From Fennellomyces sp. T-0311 (Eukaryota; Mucoromycota; Mucoromycetes; Mucorales; Lichtheimiaceae): a stretch of 64,000 nucleotides of DNA. Shown in pieces: positions 22,987 through 35,343 of this stretch. The stretch spans positions 992,001 to 1,056,000 of the forward strand of contig JALLLT010000007.1 in NCBI GenBank assembly GCA_025266875.1, given 5' to 3'. The notes beneath the pieces were generated by a model, which was not told the DNA's origin, ran no database searches, and was given only the letters and a program-made list of their open reading frames with translations. Every line of letters begins with the position of its first letter. The first letter of the stretch is position 1. A program made the position numbers and the translations under genes.

Positions 22987-24470
22987 TTATTTAATAAGAA
23001 AAATGTGTTTAGACTGTACTAAGGAGTTAACATTGAGATTTTCATTTAGAAAGCACCGGCAGACTGATCTGCAGTGTTCCTCCTTGCCCTTTTTGATTAC
23101 TGGATGGCGCTGAAAAAAGACCGATATTAATCGTAACCCGGGTAGGATGATACACTCCGAAGCATGTTTAATTAAAAAGTCCACCGATATTCGTTGGTCT
23201 CCGTAGCATCTTGAAAGCATCACCATGAAAAGTTTTAATGGGCATAAAGTACGTCCCGATTAATCCGTAAGTCGCCATATAGCTGTTGTACTTTTTTTTG
23301 TGATGGTTTTTTACAAAGGATCTGCCGGAAAGAACAATATCGTGCCAGGTAAATAATCAGGTGTCAAACGATGTATTTTTTCCTGGTGGATGAATTAGCT
23401 TTTTCGACTGAAGTGGCTGATCCTAAGTGTACAGAGATAAACTCGGAGATCATGGTTATGGATTCTCGATTGGTTGTGCAGTAAAAGTATGGTTCGATAT
23501 GGACACACTTGAGGTGATTTTGAGGTATATGAGCACCACTTGTTCATTTTCACGATGGTGACAGCATGCTTGCTTCTTTTTCTCTAATTCTGTACACGTC
23601 TCCGTCCCCTGCATCCGATGGGCGGTGGGAGTGCTAAACAGCAACATGGAGTAGTCATTCTGTGCCAAGAAGGTATAAAATTGGATCGTCAGATCATGTA
23701 CAGGCAGATGATAACTAAAAGTGATGTCGTTCTTGAGCTTTGGAAATATGTTGGTAAGAGCAAATATTCGGTCGTACACTTTGTTACTGGTTTGTATTCT
23801 CGCATACCACAATGCTGTACAAACTTTACACTTGTTTCCATCGCTTTTACAATGGATGGAATTTGAAATAAATGAGACACTCTTGGAAGTATTGTTATTG
23901 AGGACCGTAATAATGCGTGGCCAGAAAAGGGCGTTGCAGCCGATGAAAATGAAGCTCGTGGACATGTATGTCTTCCCGAGTGACCACATGCGTTTGGCCC
24001 ATTGGCGTTCTGGTTTGATATTAATGTTTGTAGGAATGACCGGACTATGGGACTTGGGTTATGTGGCCCATGGATCCTAATTCAGGTACGAGAGCCAATA
24101 TGTAGCATGTGTTCTTATAAATACGAAATTACTGCTGTATTTCGCGTACTTTGCCTATTGTGATTGTCTTGAAGGATCCACATTTGGTCCAATTATATAT
24201 ACCGAATCCTTAAATCAGTGTACTCTTGATGGATCAAAGTTTGAAACGAGACGAACTGAATCGTTTGATCCATCGGATCGGAAATTGCTTTGATGGAAAC
24301 TTGAGGTAGAACGATATGGTGTATGCTTCCATCAACCCGGTCGTCATCTTTATCGCCCTTGTGCAAGAATAGGGTAATACCTAGTATTGGTCCTGTGTTC
24401 CTGATCCAGGGACAATTTCCATGTCGAAAACGCGAACAAGCCAAGTGAGCTTAAACTTACAGACTACAAG
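22987..24470 (-). pseudogene. HET-domain pseudogene, tandem copy 1
   Basis: This stretch aligns end to end with the open HET gene at 24594-26060, frame by frame but with shifts and stops. The piece 24470-24193 matches the N-terminus (LTWLVR, FVSFQTLIHQ, DLRIRYI). The piece 23989-23456 matches the middle (CTALWYARIQTSNKVYDRIF, NIFPKLKNDITF, MLLFSTP). The piece 23226-22987 matches the C-terminus (SECIILPGLRL, HPVIKKGK, CRCFLNENLNVNSLVQSK). Even the sequence after the stop is similar (TTATTTAATAAGAAA in both). The length is nearly the same as the open copy, so this is a point-mutated duplicate and not a truncated one. Confidence 0.85.
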
Positions 24471-24593
24471 CAACACTTCACCTACAGCGTCTTTATTCGA
24501 TCAACCTTATTGCCTGTCATACCTCCAACCTTGGACCTTCAATTTCGTTTGATTAGGACTATTTCACAAAGTACGCGCATAATAATTTTTTTA

Positions 24594-26060
24594 TTATTTA
24601 ATAAGAAACGTTTGTTTAGACTGTAACAAGAAATTGACATCAAGGTTTTCATTGAGAAAGCACAAGCCAATCGATATGTAGTGGCTCTTGGCTTTTTTGA
24701 TTACTGGGTGACAACGGAAAGGATCATCGATATTGAATTTTAATCCAGAAAGGATGATACACTCAGATGAATCGTCAGTTAGCGATAAAAGACCACCAAT
24801 CTTAGTCGGTATTGACAGTGTGTTGACAACACTCTCAATTTCGAATCTCATGGGCATAAAGTGTGTCGCAGTTAATCCGTAAGGCGCCATATAGTTGTCG
24901 TATTTTTTCTGTGATGCTTTTGTTGTGGTAACAAATGTCAGGTACTTGCTTTTATGTAAGAGGTCGGCCGGAAAGGACAATGTGTTGCAAGGTAAACAGT
25001 CCAGTGTCAAGCCGTACAATTCCCTGGAAGATGAATCAGCCTTTTCAACCAAAGTAGCTGGTTTTATGCGAACAAGGATGAACTCGGAAGTCAAGGACAT
25101 ATAGTCTCGGTCCACAGTGCAGCAAAAGTATGGTTCCGTCCTGGTACATTTAAGGTGACTCTGAGGGATATGAACACCATTTGTCCCTGTCCATGATGGC
25201 AACATGCTTGGTTCTTTTTGTCTAATCGTAGATTCTTCATCCTCCCCATTCGAAGATTCAATGGGAGCACCGAATAGCAAGATGGAATGGTCTTTCTGCG
25301 CCATGAGACCATAGAACTGGATCATCAGATCATGTACGGGTTGATAATAATTAAAGTCGATGCCGTTCTTGAGTTCTGGAAATATGTTTGCAAGAGCAAA
25401 TATTCGATCGTGCGCTTTGGTACTGGTCCGTGTCCTCGCATACCACAATGCCGTACAAGCTCTCCACTTGTCTACTTTGCCGTGCCGAATATTTGTAAGG
25501 AATGCGGAAGTTTTGCTAAATCTATTGATATCGTCCGATCTGATGTTATGTGACCAGAAATGTACATTGCGGCCGACAACCAGAAGGCTTCTCGACATAT
25601 ACGCTTCCTCAAGGGTCCACATGCGTTCGCTCCACTGGGCTTTGGAAAGGACATGGATGTTTGCCCTTAAACCGGAAATGAGTTCCAGTTCCGGTACCAA
25701 AGCCAAAGTAGAGAAAGCATTTTCGTAAATTCGATGCATCTGTCGGATTTCGCGTACTTTGGCGTTATGATTATCCTGGTCAATGCATACTTGATCGTAC
25801 CAAATATACCGAATATCGAAATCAATGCATATTTGGCGAATCAAGTATCCAAATGAAACGAAGCGACTCGTCCCAGATGAACTTATTATCTTATGTTTGT
25901 GTTCATCGACTCGCTCATACTCATCATCGCCCTTGTGGATGATTTCACCGGACTGGCTCCAAGAGTACGATAACGCCCAGTAGTGGTCGTCCACGTCTGA
26001 TCCACGCACAATTTCAGAATCCGCCACGCGTATGAGCCATGTAGGTTTGAACTTTGGCAC
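24594..26060 (-). CDS. HET-domain (heterokaryon incompatibility-type) protein
   Basis: A continuous 488-codon frame. The HET domain motifs are in order: YWALSYSW (27-34), RYIWYDQVCIDQ (84-95), IRQMHRIYENA (105-115) and ERMWTLEEAYMS (145-156), matching the family's LSY.W, ..W.D..CIDQ, I..M..IY..A and R.WT..E. Then come CTALWYARTRTSTKAHDRIF, LPSWTGTNGVHIP and a C-terminal region of unknown fold. The first in-frame codon of the track is GTG; no ATG lies before residue 108, so a short upstream exon (as in the sister gene at 40609) is needed or the 5' end is damaged. In ascomycetes HET domains trigger cell death on non-self recognition; in this lineage the role is not established. Confidence 0.8.
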   Translation of the reverse strand: MPKFKPTWLIRVADSEIVRGSDVDDHYWALSYSWSQSGEIIHKGDDEYERVDEHKHKIISSSGTSRFVSFGYLIRQICIDFDIRYIWYDQVCIDQDNHNAKVREIRQMHRIYENAFSTLALVPELELISGLRANIHVLSKAQWSERMWTLEEAYMSRSLLVVGRNVHFWSHNIRSDDINRFSKTSAFLTNIRHGKVDKWRACTALWYARTRTSTKAHDRIFALANIFPELKNGIDFNYYQPVHDLMIQFYGLMAQKDHSILLFGAPIESSNGEDEESTIRQKEPSMLPSWTGTNGVHIPQSHLKCTRTEPYFCCTVDRDYMSLTSEFILVRIKPATLVEKADSSSRELYGLTLDCLPCNTLSFPADLLHKSKYLTFVTTTKASQKKYDNYMAPYGLTATHFMPMRFEIESVVNTLSIPTKIGGLLSLTDDSSECIILSGLKFNIDDPFRCHPVIKKAKSHYISIGLCFLNENLDVNFLLQSKQTFLIK

Positions 26061-27099
26061 TACAACCTGTCAGATAACTGTACATTCGATAATATCACGG
26101 GCTGCATACCTTCAAGTAACGATGGCGCGTTACCTATCCAATGCCCAATCGTGGCTCCGTCTGTATCCGATATCAAACGTTGGCTTCGTTCGTATACGAT
26201 ATACATTCTTGCGGATTAGATTTCGTTCGTTAACATATTTAAAGCAGGTATCAATTGCTCAAAGCGACAAACCAGCTGATCTTTTTTTGTGAACGGTTAT
26301 AAGTAGATCTTAACTTTAGTATAGAAAAGTAATGAAGAAAGGACGAAAAACTGTGCAAGGGCGTCACTCCTTTTTGTATCCAGCCGGCTGTGTAACTTTA
26401 TATAGATGGCTAGTAGAACCTGACCGTTCCACCAGCCAGGTTTCTTACTGAAACATAATCATATACCTAACCGTCGAATAAATCTCGTTGGGAGGTCCGA
26501 TGCGAGACAAGTCTCCACTGTTTACTGCGTAGCGTCATATACTCATGTAAGCGATATGAATGCTGCTCAGAGCTAGTCTTATATATCACGTCGTAGTACA
26601 ATCCACAGAAACTCCGTGAACTTCTCTACGACGTAGCATGTAGATTAACATATGGTTGTGTTTCACAACCAACTTGGGGTCTCATATATCACTAACAGAG
26701 GTTTAAACATCAAGTAAGTTTCCGATCTTATCAAACACGATCATCTGTGCCAGCAATGCAGTCAAAAATTTGAATAGCTAGTGTTTATGATATATCTTAC
26801 ACGAAGGGTGATTCGTAAGGACTGGTCCAGAGCGCAACCAACGAGCCGACGAAGCTGATCATTGCTTTTAGGTATGTTTGTCGTTCGTGGGTACGAGTCA
26901 GTGCTGCTTACTTTAATGTGTGATGTATGTTGCTCGATTACTTACTACTTTACTGTTGCATATTATGCAAGTGAGGATTAAACTTGTTTGCATCTATGTA
27001 CTGCATAATATCAAACAATGAAATGTTTATCAGCCAACCATAGCTGATCCTTCAATGTAGTGTGTATCATGATAGTTTATTATTATACATGAGAGGGGT
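26061..27099. other. Spacer between HET copies; no gene seen
   Basis: This should contain the true 5' end of the open HET gene; I could not fix it. The rest is AT-rich with many stops in all frames. Confidence 0.35.
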
Positions 27100-28300
27100 T
27101 TGCTTAGGCTGCGTCATGAAGGTAACATCAGCCATGTCAATAAGAAGACATAGATCAATCGACCCATAGTTTTTCTTGACTTTTTTTTTAATTACTGAAC
27201 AGTACCAAAAGACATCCCTTTTCGAGCCTTACATCTTGATACGGGAAGGACGATACATGTGGAAGACTGCATTACAAGGTAGGCCATCACGTGTTAAACC
27301 GTACATGTTTCTAAGAGATGAAGGTCCTTCAGCTGGGGTGATTGGTTGTGTACGAGCAAGAGTAAACTTGGTGGTCGATGACATGCATTCGCGATAGATA
27401 GGACGGGTAACAGCACGAATCGAGGTGATGACTCTTGACGTGGTTTTGAGAAATATGCACACCATTTGGTCCTTTCCATGATGAAATCGTTTATTTATTC
27501 TTTTCTAATCCTGGATGTTTCTTCATTGATGCCCGATAAATCACGTACATGTTGGTAGTAACTGGAAATGATGGTGTTTGAGTTCTAGAAATACGTCGGC
27601 AAGAGCAAGTATTCGGTCATATGCTCTGCTACTGTTCCGAATCACTATGTATCACAATGCTGTACAAGCTTTTCGCTCGCTTACTTTGCTGCACCGAATA
27701 TATGTAAGTAATACAAAAGTTTTGCTAGATCAATTGATATCGTCTGATATAATGTTACGTAGCCGCACATACGTATTACGGCCAACGAAAAGGAGGGTTT
27801 CTGGATATATATGTCTCCACAATAATCCATATGCGCTTGCTTCATGGATTTACTGGAAGCACATTGATGTTGGTATGTACAAGACAGGAATATCTGGTAT
27901 CATTAGTTGGGGTGTGAGAGTCAGCGTGGCATACGCGTTATCGTACATTCGGTGTGTCTGTCGAGCGTTGTTTACTTTTTTGGCGTAAAGACTTTCTTGA
28001 TCAATGCACATTTGGCTTTAAATGTAATGAAGCAAGTATGTGCTCGTGGTCAATTCATCGATGACTTCCGTATCATGAGGTGTATAGTGTGAAAGCGGCC
28101 ATGGAATTATGCTGGCGGAGCAAACTTGACGTATATCTCGTGCTTAAGACCAATGATCCGTTCAAAAACCTTCATCGCCTTTACGAATTATATTGCCGGA
28201 CTGATTCCAAGAGTGCGATCGTTCACGGTTAATAATCTCGATACAATTTGCATGCCAGATAGCCGACCAAGCCAAGTGAGTTTAAAGTTGGGTACTACGC
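27100..28300 (-). pseudogene. HET-domain pseudogene, tandem copy 3, heavily decayed
   Basis: Pieces match the open HET gene in the same order and strand. Near 28300-28260 there is a start-like FKLTWLGRL. The stretch 27990-27580 corresponds to the middle of the domain. At 27465-27229 come MVCIFLKTT, CMSSTTKFTLARTQPIT and YGLTRDGLPCNAV, which align with GVHIPQSHL, YMSLTSEFILVRIKPAT and YGLTLDCLPCNTL. About 270 nt of the C-terminal part is missing compared with the open copy, and every segment is in a different frame. It is more diverged than copy 1. Confidence 0.75.
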
Positions 28301-30199
28301 AACCTCGTCAGGCGACTTTACATTCTATGTATTGTACATTATATACTACACGCCGTCGATCAATGGGATCCTATCATTAGTCGAATGATATCCAATGGTG
28401 CCAAATTCATGTATTCAGCGGTAATTCACATTGATTTCTTTCATATGCGATCCACAGTCGGTATATCTACTTGGCTAGTTATGTAATATGTGCAAAGTAA
28501 GTTTCACATTGTTCTTAATGGAAAACAAGCTGACGATTTTCTTACAAATGCTTAGAAGCAATCCTTGAACTCATGAAGCTTGCGGCAAAGATAGACAAGT
28601 GACAATCGAAGTGAAAAAAAAGAGGCAAACAACTCTGTTTCCAGGCGACACTGTAATACACCAATGACTGCTTCCAAAACTCGACTATTCCACCTTGTGG
28701 GTTTTTGGATGGAATGTAATCACTGTAAACGCCACAATGAATACCAACTATGGCTTTAGCCGATGCATACATAGAAATCTCAACAAGAAGTCGAAACCGA
28801 GTCACCTTCATTTAACAATGCTATATATATATAAGCATGTCGTTACTGATTCAGCAAGACTGGCAGACATGTGCATCCCCAATCACAACTAGTACTGGGG
28901 TCACCGCTTAATTTCGACTACAAAGAGAGTATCAGAACATTGAGATATGTGAGGGATGGGGTTAACTGCGAGAATAATTTAGCAGGCCATTCACTGTAAT
29001 AGCTGCTTGAAGCGGGTAGCCGGTAAGGTTGAACCTATGCGAGAGTGAAACTAGGCGGGGACCTACACCACCGTCTTTCGCAAGGTGCTATACTGCATAC
29101 ATGGCCATAAATAATAAGCTGCAAATGTATATTCTGAAGATACAAGTGCCGAGCATGTTGCGCATCAGCGATAACGGCAAGAGCTGTGAAACCAATACGG
29201 GTTTCATAGCCTTGGTAATGGTATGCTACGGATCTACTCAGTAAATTGACTGTAAATCCTTCGCTATTATCATCGCTGCCTTCAACTATTATAATCAGAA
29301 TCTGTCAAATGACTATTTTCATACATCCTATAGGTTTTTTACAATTTGTGTTGCCTCAGTGAAACTGGTTTCATCCCATCTAGACAAAATTGATAGATCA
29401 TATGGCAAGTCAACAGAGTGAACTGTGGTATTACCATGCCTTCCTGCTCGCTGGACCTTGTACTACTTTGGGACACATGATGTCATGCCGAGCAAGATAA
29501 TTGATGCAAGTGTGGAATCCATCTTTGTAAACAGCAAAATAAAGCGAGAGATCATATTTTCTAAAATATGATAGGCATTGCAAGCGAAAGAACGATTGAC
29601 TTTAGACCCACCAACGACTTTTAACGTTACGTGAAGCAAAAATGGGTACCGCTGGAATAGCGTGGAAATTGGCACATGTTGTGGCTGAACCACGAACACA
29701 GTTTTCTCTGCGACTCGGGCCACTCGAGACTTTGGTTGCCAATCCCTGTTTCCAAGCAAACAGCCGCGTATAGCACCATGGTTGCGTCTACCAATAACAA
29801 GCGTACAGAAAACTTATCGAACGGCATGACCGGATATGGAAAAGGCCAAGACCATGACCTCATTACTTTTTTCGGTTCCGATAACACAGAGTGGGGTAGA
29901 CAAAGTTCAATTCAGTTACCAGGAACACGCATCAACAGGCCTCCAAGGGAACCAAACCAGATAAAAAGGTATAAAGTTGTTTTCAAAGACGCAGGAGTAA
30001 GTTGATTCGTGACATTGAGTCCGGGGAGCAGAGGATTACTGCGCATATGACTTGTTTTGACCGTGCACTGACTTTAGCGTTTTGCCGATGTACCAAAACT
30101 TCAGTGTCACCATAAACTCAGCTGAGAAAGCGACTCTCTAACGGGCTTGGTACCCTAACTCTAGCTCATCTCTCTCTTTTTTTCTCACCTTCGATTGCA
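28301..30199. other. No confident gene; scattered protein-like frames
   Basis: Minus-strand stretches near 28810-28640 (KAIVGIHCGVYSDYIPSKNP), 29240-29100 (YHYQGYETRIGFTALAVIAD) and 29760-29465 (STLFQRYPFLLHVTLKVVGG), and a plus-strand frame at 29778-30004 (MVASTNNKRTENLSNGMTG), read somewhat like protein, but none has a motif or a supported start. The last 150 bases are the 5' flank of the PhoD-like gene, with a pyrimidine-rich run (CTCTCTCTTTTTTTCTC) just before its ATG. Confidence 0.3.
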
Positions 30200-32451
30200 A
30201 TGTATTCATACCCTCCACCAGAACAAAGTGGTGCCATGTCACCGACTTCCCCGGCTCCCGGCTATGGTGGAGGCGGTTATGGTGGAGTACCTGTTGGCGA
30301 CTTTGCGCGAATGAATCTTGGTGGATCCAGCGGACAGCTCTCAACAAGTGGACAAGTCGTGTGTGGACCATTGCTGCGTTACATTTCGACGGATTACCGA
30401 CGAGGAATTTATCGAGGTTCTTGCTTGATCGTGTCTGACCATGTGCAACCACCCACCTTGACTGTCACGTTAAAGACGGTTCGCAGCGGACGTCAACAAA
30501 AGATCAGTGTGCAAGGAGAACAACTCGACTGTTACCGCAACCAATATCGATTCTGGCGTTTCGAATTGCAACTTCCATACGCCGAGGAAGCGCAAACGGC
30601 CACTTACACGAGCAGTATTTTGAACAATCAGGAATATACGTTCCATATTCCCGGATATTTCGAATCGTTCCGGTTCATGTTCCATTCTTGCAATGGATTC
30701 TCGGATATTGCGCAAGAAATCAAGGATAAGTTTGGTGAAAAGGAGGCTCCGCTTTGGCAAGATGTGTTGGATCGCCACAATGTGATGCCATTCCATGTTT
30801 TGCTCGGTGGTGGCGATCAGTTGTATCAGGATCGTTTACTCAAGGAAGACTTTATGAAGCCTTGGAATGACGAAAAGGATCCAAAGAAGCGTATCAACAT
30901 GCAGTTGTCGGACGCCATGCGCAATGGTTTCGAAGAGTTTTACTTTCACAACTATGTCAAGAACTTTGGGTAGGTTAGCTGCTTGAGCCTGCGTAAAACT
31001 GGATTTACTAAATGGGTTCGTAGCTTCAAGGATAACCCCTATGTTGCCACTGCCTTTGCAACTATTCCTTCGGTCAACATGTGGGATGACCACGTAAGTG
31101 TCTGCGTATGACGTCCATGAATACGATCTAAGTGGTTTGTTAGGATATCATTGATGGATACGGTTCATATCCCGTTGAAATGCAAGAGGCTGACTGCTTT
31201 GTGGTCTTGTTCCAAAACGCATGCCGGTTCTATTACCTCTACCAACATCACACCACGATGGCGTTGGCCAAGCGTGACGGCATGATCCAAGGCACGAAGC
31301 CTACCTGTCAGCATATTGTGACCACGCTTGGTCCTGACATTGGCTGCTTGTCACTTGATGCACGTGGTGAACGCACCAAGCAGGACGTCTGTCAGCCCCA
31401 GTCGTATGACATTGTCTTTGATGCCATTGCCAAATTGCCTCCCAGCATAAAACATTTGCTCGTTGTCACGGGTGTGCCGCTCATCTATCCAAGGTAAGTT
31501 CAAGGCCTTTCTTTTAATAGGCAGATGGCATTGACACGGATATTTGTACACAGATTGACGCTTTTCGAGAAGGCGATGGATGGTGCAGCCGGTTTCAACC
31601 TTGCGACATTGGCCGGTAAGACAGGTGCTTTGGGTGATTTGATCAGTGGATCACTCAACAAGTGGAACGGTGATCCCGAGTTGTTGGATGACATGAACGA
31701 CCGTAAGTAGTTTTGTACGCAGACAAATATTGGGGAGGCAACATACTAACAATAGGAAAAAAAAACAGATTGGACTGCCGGTAACCACGAAGTCGAACGA
31801 AAGCGATTCATCGAGCGTCTGCAACAGTTCGCGCGCGACCGATCGGTGCGTGTATCGTTCCTGGGCGGTGATGTGCATTGTTGTGGTGCGGGTCGCTTGT
31901 ACTCCAAGGACATGAAACAAAAAGAAGAGGGCGATCCTCACCTTATGGTTCAGATCATTTCAAGTGCGATTGTGAACGTTCCTCCACCACAAGCACTGCT
32001 GACGATCTTGAACCAAAACTCGTCGTACATTACGTTCAATCCAAACACGGAAGAGAAAATGTACAACCTGTTCAAAAAGTCGCCGAACGGCAACACTCGA
32101 CAAAACAAAAAGTTGATGGGCTTCCGCAACTATTGCGCTGGATATTACGAAGAGTCGACTGGCAAGATTCACTTTTGGATTCAAGCAGAGGAACAGCCTG
32201 GAAAGAAGGGAACCAAGGGATATTTGGTGGATGTGCCCAAGTTGGTGTTTAGTCAAGTGGGTACTCGATTGCATTCGCATTCCAAGAAGGATTTGGTGCC
32301 ACCCTTGGGTGCTTATCAACAACACCCCGGAAATCCTGGTCCTCCACCGCCATTGCCACAACGTCAAGGTACCATGCCTCCTCCTTTGCCTTCCCGCGAT
32401 AACAGTGTTGCTGGATACGGCATGCCTCCTCCTCCACCACCCGGATATTAA
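30200..32451 (+). CDS. PhoD-like metallophosphatase-fold protein
   Basis: Exons 30200-30969, 31024-31093, 31144-31493, 31554-31702 and 31769-32451 join in phase to 673 aa. A Gly/Pro-rich N-terminus precedes CGPLLRYISTDY and a beta-rich region. The metallophosphatase motifs then follow in order: LLGGGDQLYQD, HVLLGG with RHNVMPFHV before it, SVNMWDDHDIIDGYGS, WTAGNHEVERKRFI and FLGGDVHCCGAGR. These are the metal-binding Asp, Asn-His and GDVH sites of the PhoD family. The C-terminus is proline-rich (PPPPLPQRQG, MPPPPPPGY), suitable for SH3 or WW partners. Fungal homologues of this cytosolic PhoD_2 type are largely uncharacterised; the substrate is unknown. Some exon joins regenerate the motif residues (ND|HWTAGNHE), which supports the model. 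Confidence 0.9.
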
Positions 32452-32622
32452 TTCTTCTAGTATCTATATAAATATGCTTGTTCTTCTTTATTCTCTGTGA
32501 ATGAAATTTTTGTGTGTCCAGTCATAAATAATAGTCGGGTGTTATGATACAGTAAGGGAAAGACGGATATGTTACAATGAAATGTGGATGCAAGAAAGGG
32601 GTAAAGGTGAATGGATAAAAGA

Positions 32623-33558
32623 TCAAGACAGCTCCATGTCGGCGTACGTTAAATTGTCGTCCGCCAGTTTGATCGCCTCTTTACGCTCGACCGCAGCTGC
32701 TCGTGTATTGCGAATCGTAGATAAGATATATCCAACCGTGGTGATACCGAGTGCTGTCACCAATCCACCCACTGTGGTTATGGACGTTAGCGTTTTGCGG
32801 GAATATGAGAACCGTGATACTTACGTAGACCACGCCAAATGACGTTCCATTTCAGTGATTCGAGCTCGGTGGCGGCATCACCTAGTGATACGGTGAGCCT
32901 ATTATTGATGCCCTGGATTTGATGTTCTGTGATGGTCTGTTCGCCACGAATATCACCCCGATAATCATTCATGGTTAACTCGATTTCGTCACGCATGGAA
33001 CCCAGGTCTTCGCTCAATCGTTGCTCCAGACTCTCGACTTCACGGGCTAGGGCGGTCAACTCCGACTGCAACAACGCCGAATCGTTACGGCGTAGCAACT
33101 GCACCTCCCTGCGGAACTCAGCGACGGCCGCGCTGATCAGATACGACTCCTATTTATAGGTGCGGTTAGTTTTGTTCTGAACAGAGAAGGAGGAACATCG
33201 TACATTTTCCAGTTGGGCAGAGGTCAGATAGTGATTTGTTTGGTTGGCGACACTTGTTTTTGCAAATCATGTTCAATATAAACAAGAGTAAAAGATGACC
33301 CAACACGATGTACCTTATCCGTAACAAGTATTGCAGCGTCTCCATGACAACTTTGGCTTGGCCTCGTGAAAATCCGCCAGACGTTTGCAACTGAGTGACT
33401 TGTTCATATGTATCGAACAGGTGGGATTCCTTTTTCAGGGACGTGTTGTTTTCAATGATATCAGGAGCAACAACAAGTTCGGTTGGTTTCTCGGACAGTT
33501 TCGTTGGAGGAGTACGATGAGGCGGATGGATTAAAGATTGGCGACGATCGAATAACAT
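32623..33558 (-). CDS. CCDC90/MCUR1-Fmp32 family (DUF1640) mitochondrial inner-membrane protein
   Basis: Exons 33558-33314, 33252-33204, 33149-32825 and 32771-32623 join in phase to 255 aa. After a basic leader come FDTYEQVTQLQTSGGFSRGQ and AKVVMETLQYLLR, the conserved family start (F.T...V..L...GF...QA). A long coiled coil follows (RREVQLLRRNDSALLQSEL ... EVESLEQRLSEDLGSM), then IQGINNRLTVSLGDAATELES and a single transmembrane segment (GGLVTALGITTVGYILSTIR) near the C-terminus. Yeast Fmp32 and animal MCUR1/CCDC90B share this layout and act at the inner membrane in respiratory-chain assembly or calcium uptake. The function here is by analogy. Confidence 0.88.
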
Positions 33559-33839
33559 TTCGAGATGGATTGGGTTCCAGTCTACTGGTAAATGCGAATC
33601 GGTCGATTCAGTATGGACAGTACGTCTTGACGCATAAGCTTTACGAAAACAAACAGCTTGGTGTCTCGAGAATGCTTTGTTTTTTACATATATATACTTT
33701 AATATATCGTAATCAAAAGGGCTTTTTTTCTCTCTCTAAAAGATCTACCTTGCAAGGTGGGGGGTCGGATCATTTGGCTTACTAAAGGAAAAGTGAAAGA
33801 CAGGTAGCGTAGGAAATTGGTTTCCACCCCGTCAATTTA

Positions 33840-34770
33840 TTAACGTCTCGCCGCATTTTCTGGAGGCGCGTTCATCGAATTAAGCAACAAGAGTACACCG
33901 CCAAGCACGAGGTACCTGGATCGATTTTACGTTAATAATCCCCCCGCAATTTAATTTTTTTCATGTGCTTACCAATACTTTTGGAAGAACGTTTTTTCTT
34001 CTTCCACAGGCAGTTCGTCCATATTCTCTCCTCCTCCCTGTTGTCGTGGTTTCGGGGCCTGTTTTTGCTTGTTGCCACCAAAGTGTCCTAGCAACGGCCT
34101 AGTTTCCATCGCGATAAGCTTTCTTTCTTCAAGGTGAACCCTGTTGGTACTTACTTTGCACCAACGTCCGGTCGTTCAATAATGACACTGCTCGAAAACT
34201 CGGGCTGTACTTTGATAGGAAGCTGGTGACATGTAATGAGTTTACAAGAACGTTCACCTACGCGTTCATGACAAACCTCGGGAGGCGGGCATGCATCGCT
34301 TTCCGCATAGTAATCCACGTGGTACACTTGTTTCTGGTCATCCAAATGGATACGAAACTCGTCTTTCCAACCGCTATTCAATAGTTGACACTGGAACCAC
34401 AAGCATCAGCCGGCGAACATACTTTAATGGATCATACACGTACGGTTTTCACCGAAGAAAGAATGATACGGTCGGTAACTTCGTCACGAATCTTGACTTG
34501 GTATAATGGACTGGTCAGTTCGAGTGGGTTGTTGGGTGCTGTGGCGACAAAAGATGGTGCATTGGGTAATCCCACGATTTCGCCACGCTTTTTATAGTCG
34601 GCGCCTTGCTTGTGGTAGACATGGAGCTTGTATTCGCTGGTCTATTTTATATCATCTTTAGTTCATTCCATGGTTCACCCGCGATGGTTTCAATGAACCT
34701 CTGCCAGCACTGCAACAGCCAGAATGGACAAGGCCAAAAGCGCGTTTATACATTGCCGGACGCGCATCAT
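33840..34770 (-). CDS. EMC10: ER membrane protein complex subunit 10 (EMC10)
   Basis: Five exons join in phase. A signal peptide (CINALLALSILAVAVLAE) opens the protein. Then come TSEYKLHVYHKQGADYKKRG, PLYQVKIRDEVTDRIILSSV, the luminal core CQLLNSGWKDEFRIHLDDQK and ACPPPE...CKLITCHQLPIKVQPEF, a Lys/Gln-rich linker, and the diagnostic end EEEKTFFQKYWYLVLGGVLLLL followed by NSMNAPPENAARR. Human EMC10 ends with ..[20 protein letters not shown] in the same place. EMC inserts tail-anchored and multipass proteins into the ER membrane; EMC10 is its luminal and single-pass subunit. Two ATGs are adjacent (34770 and 34767). The exon 1 donor GTTCAT is unusual but the join is in phase. Confidence 0.88.
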
Positions 34771-35343
34771 TGTTAAAAAATAAAAAAAAAGTCAAAGAGA
34801 GGCGTAGCGCAAGTTTTGCTTTTTTGTGTAAAAAACACCGTTTTATGCAAAAAGTCCAGGCTTGTAAATTATTTCTTTACACGGATTTTTACGTAACGTA
34901 CTCTTGAGGTCCAGCGGTGGGGACTGTCGACATTCTACAAAGGAAGCCCGTCTGTCTGTGTCATTATCGTGATATATGCAAAAGGCGATAGCATACTCCC
35001 GCTGTTTGCTCCAGCCGTTTGCCTTTTTTACCGGCTTCACTGATACGAAAGACACCCGTCGATGGGGGTCGCGACAAGAAAAAAAGTTCGCGTACACGAC
35101 GGATTCGACTCACGCAGGGTTGGCTCGAGTCTCCACCGCCATTGTGAGCTTGATTGCAATAGTCTTCGAAAGACTTGCTTTTCCCACTTGTGGGGAATAC
35201 ATACCATCCCCATGTCCATGATCAGCCAAATAAAGACCTATCGCCGGCTAGGTAGTAGCCAAGTACACAAGAAAGCTATTCTGACAATCTTATTCGTCGA
35301 GGTTTGGCCCAGAGACTTGATCCAAAGTGTTTTCTTTTCTTTA
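34771..35343. other. Spacer upstream of EMC10, downstream of the acidic-protein gene
   Basis: Both neighbours are on the minus strand, so this holds the EMC10 promoter. The frames here (for example 34976-35221) show no motif. Confidence 0.4.
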
